Shown here: piece after piece, positions 14,296 through 22,237 of the stretch | How the letters are laid out: every line of letters starts with the position of its first letter | How positions within the stretch are numbered: position 1 is the first letter of the stretch | Assembly (NCBI GenBank): GCA_016866785.1 | Contig: VGLH01000020.1 | Location: forward strand, 1-38,973 | Direction of reading: 5' to 3' | Source: Candidatus Poribacteria bacterium | Lineage (GTDB): Bacteria > Poribacteria > WGA-4E > GCA-2687025 | Length of the DNA stretch: 38,973 bases | The notes under the pieces: generated by a model | Told to the model about the DNA's origin: nothing | Seen by the model: only the letters and a program-made list of their open reading frames with translations | The model's database searches: none | Made by a program: the position numbers and the translations under genes

Positions 14296-15821
14296 GGCTG
14301 TTGACTCAGCAGCGCGCGGAGTTCGGCGGCGCGTCGGACGTAGTCCGCGTTGTCCGGCTCCAGCGTCAGCGCGCGCTCCAGCGCTCGGAGCGCGTCGGCG
14401 AGCTCGTTGCGCTTCCGGTGGACGAACGCGAGCGTGTCGAACGCGTTCGCCGTCGGTTCCCTCTCGGCGACGGACTTGGCGAGCGCAAGCGCACGATCCA
14501 GGTTCGACCCAGCGTCGGCGTAGAGCCAGGCGAGGTCGTTGGCGGCTTCCAGATTCCCCGGATCGAGGCTCATCGAGCGCTCGAACCCCTCTAGGGCGGC
14601 ATCACGGTTCCCCATCTGATAGCGAAGGCGCGCCCATTCCTCCCAAGCGTGCGAGGACTCCGGACTCATCTCCACCCAGTCGTCCATCGCGGCGATGGCT
14701 GCGCGGGGGTCGCCCGCATGCTGGAGAGCCCCGATCCGCCCGATGTGCGCGGCATCCAGCGCGGGCTCCCGCCGAATCGCCTCGCGAAAGGCATCGGCGG
14801 CGGCACGCCATTCCTCGCGTGCGGCGTGGAGCTCGCCCATGCCGAGGTAGGGCGGAACCGTGTCGGGCGCGAGACGCTGGGCATCGGCGAAAGCCTTCTC
14901 CGCATCGGCGTACCGTTCCTGCCGGAGCCGCAGGAGCCCGACGTTGACCATCGCCACTGAGGCGTCGGCTCCCAGGACGACCAGTTTCAGGTAGGCGTCG
15001 ACGGCAGGCTCGATGTTCCCCATCGCCGCGTGACGCTCGGCGAGGGAGAGGATCATCGGCAAGTCGCCCGGCGTCGCCGCGATCGCCTTCTCGATGGCTT
15101 CGATGTCGCTCTCGTACTCCTTCATCTCGCGATACGCGCGCATCGTCTCCTGTGCGGCGAGTGTGCGTCGATCTCGCGCGTATGCTTGGGCGAGCCGATA
15201 GAGCGTCGCGGAGTCGAAGGGGTCGAGCGCGATGGCAGCCTCGGCGTGCCGGATCGTCGCCTCAGTGTCGCCGCGCGATACCGCCACGGACGCCATGCCG
15301 CGGTGCGCCAGGACGGACTTGTCGTCGAGCCCGATGGCGCGGGCGTATTCGGCGGCAGCCGCGTCGAGGTTACCACGCTTCGCATAGGCGTCGCCAAGTA
15401 GCTGCGCGACCTGGGCGCTGGTGGGCGCAGCGGATCGGGCTTCCAGCAGGACGGACTCGGCATCGGCGAAGTCGCCCTGTAGGAGCGCGAGGCGTCCCAG
15501 CGTCGTCAGAACGCGAACCTTGAGCGTTGGGTTGAGCGTCGGAGCCGCGCGGGCGAGCGCGAGTCGCTCGCGGGCGCTGCGGAGCTCGCCCAGCGCGCCG
15601 TAGCACTCAGCGCTGGAGACGAGGGCTTCGACGAGCGTGGGGTCTTCGGCGTAGGCGCGATCGAACGCATCGAGGGCAGCGCGGTAGGCGAACTGGCGCT
15701 CGGCGAGCTGGATGCCCTTTTCGTAGTGCGCGACCGCAGCGGCGCGGTCGGAGACGGCGTGCCGGGCGGCAAGCAGCAGCGCGGAGAGGACGATGCGGAG
15801 CGTCGTCGATGGGCGTGTCAC
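14292..15821 (-). CDS. TPR-repeat protein
   Basis: 509 residues made almost wholly of tetratricopeptide repeats, seen as the A-x-x-x-Y/F-x-x-A-(x)n-P spacing (for example ALDAFDRAYAEDPTLVEAL, AALEGFERSMSLDPGNLEA, DALRALERALTLEPDNADY). A hydrophobic N-terminal stretch (TLRIVLSALLLAARHAVS) is probably a signal or membrane anchor. The GTG at 15819-15821 was chosen because CGGAGG lies 5 bases upstream; the frame runs on 36 codons without similarity. It is translationally coupled to the FG-GAP/UnbV gene through a GTGA overlap. TPR domains mediate protein contacts, so it may be the partner or assembly factor of that propeller protein. Confidence 0.85.
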   Translation of the reverse strand: MTRPSTTLRIVLSALLLAARHAVSDRAAAVAHYEKGIQLAERQFAYRAALDAFDRAYAEDPTLVEALVSSAECYGALGELRSARERLALARAAPTLNPTLKVRVLTTLGRLALLQGDFADAESVLLEARSAAPTSAQVAQLLGDAYAKRGNLDAAAAEYARAIGLDDKSVLAHRGMASVAVSRGDTEATIRHAEAAIALDPFDSATLYRLAQAYARDRRTLAAQETMRAYREMKEYESDIEAIEKAIAATPGDLPMILSLAERHAAMGNIEPAVDAYLKLVVLGADASVAMVNVGLLRLRQERYADAEKAFADAQRLAPDTVPPYLGMGELHAAREEWRAAADAFREAIRREPALDAAHIGRIGALQHAGDPRAAIAAMDDWVEMSPESSHAWEEWARLRYQMGNRDAALEGFERSMSLDPGNLEAANDLAWLYADAGSNLDRALALAKSVAEREPTANAFDTLAFVHRKRNELADALRALERALTLEPDNADYVRRAAELRALLSQQP

Positions 15822-15950
15822 GGAAGCCTCCGAATCCGGTGTGAGCGTATCGCTACCGCGCCGGGTCCGCAACGCGCCGGGCTCGCGTTCCCGTGGTGCG
15901 TTCGGTATCCTCTGTGGAAACGGGTTCACACCGCGCGCAAGGAGGCTCCA

Positions 15951-16658
15951 ATGCGCCTAGACAACGGGATCGAGCTCACCTGGCTCGGACACGCCAGCGT
16001 CAAGATCGTCTACGAAGGCAAGGTGACGACGATCGACCCGTGGGTGTCTACCAACCCCAAGTGTCCGCCCCATCTCAGGAAGTTCGACCGCATCGACACG
16101 ATGCTGCTCACGCACGGTCACGGCGACCACCTCTCCGATGCCGTGCCACTCGCCAAGGGGCACGAGCCGCAAGTCGTCGCCATCGTCGAGGTCGCCGGTT
16201 GGCTCGGAAACCAGGGCGTCGGCAACACAATCGGCATGAACAAGGGCGGAACCGTCTCCGTCAACGGGCTGCAGGTCAAGATGACCCACGCCCAGCACAG
16301 CAGCGCGATCGACGACCACGGCAAGACGATCTACGGCGGCGAGCCGGTCGGCTACGTCGTCGAGTTCCCCAACGGGTTCAAGGTCTACCACGCCGGCGAT
16401 ACGAACGTCTTCGGCGACATGGCGATCATCGGCGAGCTCTACCAGCCGGACCTGGCGCTGCTGCCCATCGGCGACCACTACACGATGGACCCGCGCGAAG
16501 CGGCGTACGCGGCGCGGCTGCTCAAGGTTCCCGCGATCCTGCCGATCCACTGGGGAACCTTCCCGGCGCTGACCGGCACTCCCGCCGCGCTGAGGGAGCT
16601 CGTGCGCGACCTCGACGTCGAAGTCCTCGACATGCAGCCGGGGGACGTGCTACGATAG
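15951..16658 (+). CDS. Metallo-beta-lactamase-fold hydrolase (UPF0173 type)
   Basis: 235 residues. The metal-binding set is complete: HGHGDH at 55-60, a further histidine in THAQH (113-116), Asp150 in YHAGDTN and His200 in PIHWGTFP. Length and the opening LTWLGHASVKI match the UPF0173/YtkL group of metal-dependent hydrolases, whose substrate is mostly unknown. There is no signal peptide. The ATG is preceded by AAGGAGG at ideal spacing. The gene is divergent from the TPR/FG-GAP pair and shares a 129-base gap with it. The 126 bases after it hold a weak 5-bp hairpin (16660-16676) and nothing else clear. Confidence 0.92.
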   Translation: MRLDNGIELTWLGHASVKIVYEGKVTTIDPWVSTNPKCPPHLRKFDRIDTMLLTHGHGDHLSDAVPLAKGHEPQVVAIVEVAGWLGNQGVGNTIGMNKGGTVSVNGLQVKMTHAQHSSAIDDHGKTIYGGEPVGYVVEFPNGFKVYHAGDTNVFGDMAIIGELYQPDLALLPIGDHYTMDPREAAYAARLLKVPAILPIHWGTFPALTGTPAALRELVRDLDVEVLDMQPGDVLR

Positions 16659-16784
16659 ACGGAGCTTCGATCTCCGCGATTCTTGACTCCCGCTTCTGGA
16701 ATCCGTACGCTCACGTCCGCATCGGTTGGCGCATGGACCGTGTTCAGCGCCCGAATCCACATGCTCACGAGAAGGGAAAACGGA

Positions 16785-17648
16785 ATGAAGTCGCGGCACG
16801 CGATGGCGCTGGCAGCAGCGCTCGGGTTCGCGTTCACGATGGCGGCGTCCGCCGATCAGGCGTTCCTGACAGCGACGACGAAGTCGATGCCTGGTCTGGT
16901 CGGTCATTGGACGTTTGAGGGCGACTACCGCGATGTCTCCGGCAACGGTCACGACGGCAAGGTCGCCGATCCGGCCGGCATCACCTGGGTCGCGGGCGTC
17001 AAGGGCGGCAAAGCCGTCATGATCGACAGCAAGACGGTCAACAAGAGCTTCATCGACATTCCCGCGCCCATCGGCTCGAAGTTCGATGGCCCCAAGGCGA
17101 CGGCGGTCGCCTGGGTTAAGCTAGCCCCAGTCGATGGTTGGCAGGCGATCCTTGAGCGCAACAACCTGTGGTACCTCGAAACGGAGAACCATGCGACGGA
17201 CTGGAAGGAAAACGCCGTCGTGTGGCGCATCTACGACGCGGTCGCGGTGGGCGGAGGCGGCTCCGGGCAGGTGCGCGACAATGCCAAGATCGTGATCAAG
17301 AACGACAAGTGGCACCAGCTTGGCTGGACCTACGACGGAGCTGTCATGAAGTGCTACGTCGACGGCGCGATGGTCATCAGCAAGGAATACGCTGGAGGGC
17401 TCCCGCCGACGGCGGCAACTCCCGCGACTCCTCCCGCTGGCAAGGGTACCAACTACAACCTGTCGGTCGGCACGTGGCAGCAGCGCGACGACTGGTTCAA
17501 GGGCGCTGTGGACGACTTCTCTTACTTCACAGCCGTCCTGACGGACGCGCAGATCAAGTCCCTCTACGAGTCGATGCTCGCGGCCCCCGCCGCAGTCGAG
17601 CCGGCCGGCAAGCTCGCGACGATGTGGGGCGCGACCAAGGTCGAATAG
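16785..17648 (+). CDS. Secreted LamG-domain protein, paralogue 3
   Basis: 287 residues: a signal peptide (about 1-22, ending MAASA) and one LamG domain from GLVGHWTFEGDYRDVSGNGHDG to GAVDDFSYFTAVLTDAQIKSL. A proline- and alanine-rich loop (GGLPPTAATPATPPAGKG) interrupts the domain. It is a more distant relative of the two genes at 10733 and 11646. Even so, it ends with the same type of tail, PAGKLATMWGATKVE. The ATG follows GAAGGGAAA. No catalytic residues are visible; carbohydrate or matrix binding outside the cell is inferred. A terminator hairpin follows. Confidence 0.88.
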   Translation: MKSRHAMALAAALGFAFTMAASADQAFLTATTKSMPGLVGHWTFEGDYRDVSGNGHDGKVADPAGITWVAGVKGGKAVMIDSKTVNKSFIDIPAPIGSKFDGPKATAVAWVKLAPVDGWQAILERNNLWYLETENHATDWKENAVVWRIYDAVAVGGGGSGQVRDNAKIVIKNDKWHQLGWTYDGAVMKCYVDGAMVISKEYAGGLPPTAATPATPPAGKGTNYNLSVGTWQQRDDWFKGAVDDFSYFTAVLTDAQIKSLYESMLAAPAAVEPAGKLATMWGATKVE

Positions 17649-17675
17649 CCCGGCATCACGCTCGTGACTACAAAG

Positions 17676-17703
17676 AACGCCTCTCGCCCGTGCGAGGGGC
17701 GTT
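17676..17703 (+). terminator. Intrinsic terminator after the third LamG gene
   Basis: AACGCC-T-CTCG, loop CCCGTG, CGAG-G-GGCGTT: 10 pairs with one internal T/G site, preceded by CAAAG and followed by CCTCGCTCT. The tail is only partly T-rich. Confidence 0.65.
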
Positions 17704-17740
17704 CCTCGCTCTAGACCACGATGGAGCGCCTTGGGGTATC

Positions 17741-18493
17741 ATGCGAGTAGGCATCGTCATTCCAGCGCTCAACGAGGCGGCTGCCATCGGGCGCGTCGTT
17801 GGGGACATCCCGAAGGGCGTCGCCGAGGAGATCATCGTCGTCGACAACGGCAGCGACGACGACACGGCATCCGTCGCCGAGGCTGCCGGAGCCCGGGTTG
17901 TCCGCGAACCGAGACGCGGGTACGGTTTTGCATGCTTGGCGGGCATCGCCGCGTTGTCGCCTGACGTCGACACGGTTATCTTCATGGACGGCGACCGGAG
18001 CGACGACGCCAACCAGATTCCGTCTCTGCTGGAACCGATTCGGCGGCAAGAGGCGGAGCTCGTCATCGGGTCGCGGTCGCTGGGCGAGCGAGAACCGGGC
18101 GCGTTGACCGTCCAAGCGCGATTCGGCAACTGGTTCGCCACACGGCTGATCCGGCTCATCTGGGGCGTGCGCTACACCGACCTGGGCCCCTTCCGCGCCC
18201 TGACGCGCCGGACTCTCGACGCGATGCAGATGCGCGATACGACCTACGGCTGGACGGTCGAGATGCAGATCAAAGCTGCGATGATGGCAATCCCTGTCGC
18301 CGAAGTGCCGGTACGCTATCGACGCCGGATCGGTCGTTCCAAGATCAGCGGCACGGTGCGCGGCACGATTCTCGCCGGAGCGAAGATACTCGGCGCCATC
18401 GCCTACTACTGGAACTTTGGACGCGGGAGACGGATCGTCGCGATTGCGCCGGAGTCCCGCCCATCGCCCTCCCGAGGAGGAACAGACGCATGA
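17741..18493 (+). CDS. Family 2 glycosyltransferase (DPM1-like)
   Basis: 250 residues of the GT-A fold: IVIPALNEAAAIGRVV at the start, VDNGSDDDT for nucleotide binding, and FMDGDRSDD with the metal-binding DxD (Asp83, Asp85). The family includes polyprenyl-phosphate sugar transferases. A C-terminal RIGRSKISGTVRGT segment is typical of the dolichyl-phosphate type; there is no large membrane domain. The ATG at 17741 begins the conserved strand. Its stop overlaps the Hsp20 start (ATGA at 18490-18493), so it heads the operon with Hsp20, Lon and HisF. The sugar and acceptor are unknown. Confidence 0.88.
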   Translation: MRVGIVIPALNEAAAIGRVVGDIPKGVAEEIIVVDNGSDDDTASVAEAAGARVVREPRRGYGFACLAGIAALSPDVDTVIFMDGDRSDDANQIPSLLEPIRRQEAELVIGSRSLGEREPGALTVQARFGNWFATRLIRLIWGVRYTDLGPFRALTRRTLDAMQMRDTTYGWTVEMQIKAAMMAIPVAEVPVRYRRRIGRSKISGTVRGTILAGAKILGAIAYYWNFGRGRRIVAIAPESRPSPSRGGTDA

Positions 18494-19047
18494 AGGTCCG
18501 CCGCGATCCTTTCGGGGAGTTCTTCGAGATTCAGCGGCAGATGGATCAGGTGTTCGACGCCTATCTGCAGCGAACCATCGGGTCGGAGCCGTCGCGCGCC
18601 GTCGCGCCGGAGCCCCACCTGTGGCGCCCGGCGATGGACGTCTACGAGACGGTCGACCGGTTCATCGTGAAGCTGGAACTGCCCGGCATCCAGCCTGATG
18701 AGGACGTCAAGATCACGTTGGAGCGCAACGTCCTCACGGTGCGTGGGAACCGCAGAGACCGCGCGGTCACCAAGAAAGAGCACTACCACCTCGCCGAAGT
18801 GAACTACGGTCTGTTCGAACGAGCCGTCGCGCTGCCGGACGCCGTCGACCTCGACGCCTCACCCAAGGCGCGCTACGACAACGGGTTCCTGGAGATCACC
18901 ATCCCCAAGGCGGAGCGCCATCAGCCGCGGGAGATCGAGGTCGAGATGGTCGTCCCGGAACGCCGCATCCAGATCGACGCCGCTGAGGAAAGCCCCGATA
19001 CTGAACCGGGGAGCGCTCTTCCCGTCACCCGCGAGGAGGACAAGTGA
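18490..19047 (+). CDS. Hsp20/alpha-crystallin small heat-shock protein
   Basis: 185 residues. The alpha-crystallin domain spans about 47-152, with the usual VKLELPGIQPDEDVKITL and NGFLEITIPKAE signatures. The flanks are charged. Small heat-shock proteins hold unfolded proteins for later refolding or degradation. The start ATG overlaps the glycosyltransferase stop, and the stop TGA overlaps the Lon start (GTGATG at 19044-19049). It is therefore translationally linked to the protease gene, which suits a shared stress role. The tail after about 155 is acidic and low in complexity. Confidence 0.93.
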   Translation: MKVRRDPFGEFFEIQRQMDQVFDAYLQRTIGSEPSRAVAPEPHLWRPAMDVYETVDRFIVKLELPGIQPDEDVKITLERNVLTVRGNRRDRAVTKKEHYHLAEVNYGLFERAVALPDAVDLDASPKARYDNGFLEITIPKAERHQPREIEVEMVVPERRIQIDAAEESPDTEPGSALPVTREEDK

Positions 19048-21455
19048 TGGAGCTGGATCACACGACATCGCTGGAAAGTGACGAGGAGTCGCAGGATTAC
19101 CCGTCGGAACTGCCGTTGATCGCCATGTACGGCGGAGCGGTCATCTTCCCGTTCATGCCGCCGACGCCGCCGTTCATGCCGCCCTATCTCGTGTTCCAGG
19201 GTCCACGTGCCGTCGCTGCGGTCGAAGCAGCGATGGTGAACGACCCGCGCCTGGCGATCCTTGTGCAACTGAACGCCGCGCCGGAGCCTCGAGAGCTCAC
19301 AACGGACGACATGCGCCACGTCGGCACGCTGATTTCCATCGCGAAGTACAAGAAGGAAGGCGACAGCGCGTTCGTGCTCGTTCAGGGGCGCTCGCGCGTT
19401 CGGATCGCCGGGATCGTGCAGCAGCAGCCGTTTCTGAAGGTCGCTGTCGAGTACCTCCAGGATGAGCCCTCGGAAGGCGTCGAAATCGAAGCGGCGGTCA
19501 GAGCGGTGCGGAGCCAGTTCCGCCGGATCGCTCAGTTGTCGCCGAGGCTCCAGGAAGAGGTCGCCGACCTGGCGGACAACCTGGAGGACCCGGGGCCCCT
19601 CGCCGACTTCGTCGCCGCCATCGCCGATCTGAAGACAGAGCAGCGGCAATCGATCCTCGAAGCGCTGAACGTCGGAGAACGGCTCAACGCGCTCACCACG
19701 ATGCTCGCCCACGAGCTCAACGTTGCGGAGCTCGGCGCGAAGATCCAGTCTCAGGCGCAGGAGGAGCTGACCAAGGATCAGCGCGAATACATGCTGCGCC
19801 AGCAGCTCAAGCAGATCCAGAAGGAACTCGGCGAGGCGGAAGACCCAGCCGTCGAGATCGAGGAGCTCCGCGAGAAGCTCGCCGAGGCGAATCTGCCGGA
19901 ACAAGCGCACAAGGCGGCTACGCGCGAACTCGACCGGCTCTCGAAGATGCCCCCCGCTGCCGCCGAATACACCGTCTCGCGCACCTACCTAGAGACGCTC
20001 CTGGCGCTGCCGTGGAACCAGTCGACGGAGGACCATCTCGACATCCAGGCGGCTGCTGCCGTGCTCGACGAGGACCACTACGGCTTGGAGAAGGTGAAGG
20101 ACCGCGTTCTCGAATACCTCGCGGTACGGAAGCTCAAGGCGGACATGCGGGGTCCGATTCTCTGCTTCGTCGGACCCCCCGGCGTGGGAAAGACGTCGCT
20201 CGGGCGATCCATCGCGCGGTCGCTGGGCAGGAAGTTCATCCGCATGTCGTTGGGCGGCGTGCGCGACGAGGCGGAGATACGCGGGCATCGACGCACCTAC
20301 ATCGGCGCGCTGCCTGGGCGGGTCATTCAGAACCTACGCACGGTCGAATCGAGCAACCCGGTCTTCATGCTGGACGAAGTGGACAAGCTCGGTTCCGACT
20401 TCCGGGGCGATCCGTCCTCGGCGCTCCTCGAAGTGCTCGACCCCGAGCAGAACCACTCGTTCTCGGATCACTACCTCGACGTGCCGTTCGACCTATCGAA
20501 GACCATGTTCATCGCCACGGCGAACGTCCTCGACCCCATCCCGCCGCCCTTGCGCGACCGAATGGAGGTCATCGAAATCCCCGGTTACACGACCGAGGAG
20601 AAGGTCTCCATTGCCCGCAAGTACCTCGTGCCGAAGCAGATGGACGCGCACGGCATCACGGCAGAGCACATGACCATCGACGATGACGCGCTCTACCGGA
20701 TCATCAAGGAGTACACGCGCGAAGCCGGCGTGCGGAACCTGGAACGCGAGCTCGGCACACTGGCGCGCAAGATCGCGCGCGTTATCGCCGAGGGCTCTGC
20801 CGAGACGGCAAACGTCACGGCAGAGACGATTCCGACGTATCTGGGACCCACGCGGTTCTTCTCAGAACTGGCAGAGCGCGTCAATGAGCCAGGTATCGTC
20901 ACCGGGCTCGCCTACACACAGGTCGGCGGCGAAATCCTCTTCATCGAAGCGACGAAGATGCCCGGGAACGGTGGGCTCGACCTGACGGGTCAGCTCGGTG
21001 AAGTGATGAAGGAATCGGCGCAGGCGGCGCTGAGCTACGTCCGCGCCAACGCCCGAACGCTGGGCATACCCGACGAGCTCTTCGAGAGGAACCACTTCCA
21101 CATCCACGTCCCGGCTGGGGCAATGCCCAAGGACGGACCCTCGGCGGGTGTGGCGATGGTGACCGCGCTCGCGTCGCTGGCGATGAACCGGCGCGTCAAA
21201 CCGATGCTGGCGATGACAGGCGAAATCACGCTGCGCGGTCGCGTCCTGCCTATTGGCGGCGTCAAAGAGAAGGTCCTCGCGGCGAAGCGCGCGGGCGTCG
21301 AGACCGTCCTGCTGCCCCAGCGGAATGAGAAGGACCTGGAGGACGTGCCGGAATACGCGAAGCAAGGGATGGATTTCCGCTACATGGAGACCATCTCGGA
21401 TGTGCTCAGCGCGGCTCTCGTCGAAGCGTCCGAAGCTCCAGCCGCCAAGTCGTAG
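19047..21455 (+). CDS. lon: ATP-dependent protease Lon
   Basis: 802 residues from the ATG at 19047; a GTG at 19044 in frame is an alternative. An N-terminal substrate domain (about 20-230) is followed by a coiled-coil region with EYMLRQQLKQIQKELGE. The AAA+ module has the P-loop GPPGVGKTS at about 376. The proteolytic domain has catalytic Ser699 in KDGPSAGVAM and the lysine of VKEKVLAA (740/742). It degrades misfolded and regulatory proteins in the cytoplasm. GAGGAGG lies just upstream. The N-terminal strand is unusual: the expected conserved start is followed by FPFMPPTPPFMPPYLVF, a proline-rich duplication. It overlaps the Hsp20 stop and ends 9 bases before hisF. Confidence 0.97.
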   Translation: MELDHTTSLESDEESQDYPSELPLIAMYGGAVIFPFMPPTPPFMPPYLVFQGPRAVAAVEAAMVNDPRLAILVQLNAAPEPRELTTDDMRHVGTLISIAKYKKEGDSAFVLVQGRSRVRIAGIVQQQPFLKVAVEYLQDEPSEGVEIEAAVRAVRSQFRRIAQLSPRLQEEVADLADNLEDPGPLADFVAAIADLKTEQRQSILEALNVGERLNALTTMLAHELNVAELGAKIQSQAQEELTKDQREYMLRQQLKQIQKELGEAEDPAVEIEELREKLAEANLPEQAHKAATRELDRLSKMPPAAAEYTVSRTYLETLLALPWNQSTEDHLDIQAAAAVLDEDHYGLEKVKDRVLEYLAVRKLKADMRGPILCFVGPPGVGKTSLGRSIARSLGRKFIRMSLGGVRDEAEIRGHRRTYIGALPGRVIQNLRTVESSNPVFMLDEVDKLGSDFRGDPSSALLEVLDPEQNHSFSDHYLDVPFDLSKTMFIATANVLDPIPPPLRDRMEVIEIPGYTTEEKVSIARKYLVPKQMDAHGITAEHMTIDDDALYRIIKEYTREAGVRNLERELGTLARKIARVIAEGSAETANVTAETIPTYLGPTRFFSELAERVNEPGIVTGLAYTQVGGEILFIEATKMPGNGGLDLTGQLGEVMKESAQAALSYVRANARTLGIPDELFERNHFHIHVPAGAMPKDGPSAGVAMVTALASLAMNRRVKPMLAMTGEITLRGRVLPIGGVKEKVLAAKRAGVETVLLPQRNEKDLEDVPEYAKQGMDFRYMETISDVLSAALVEASEAPAAKS

Positions 21456-21464
21456 AGGTACCCC

Positions 21465-22223
<759 letters not shown>

Positions 22224-22237
22224 CACGCCGCGTGCCG

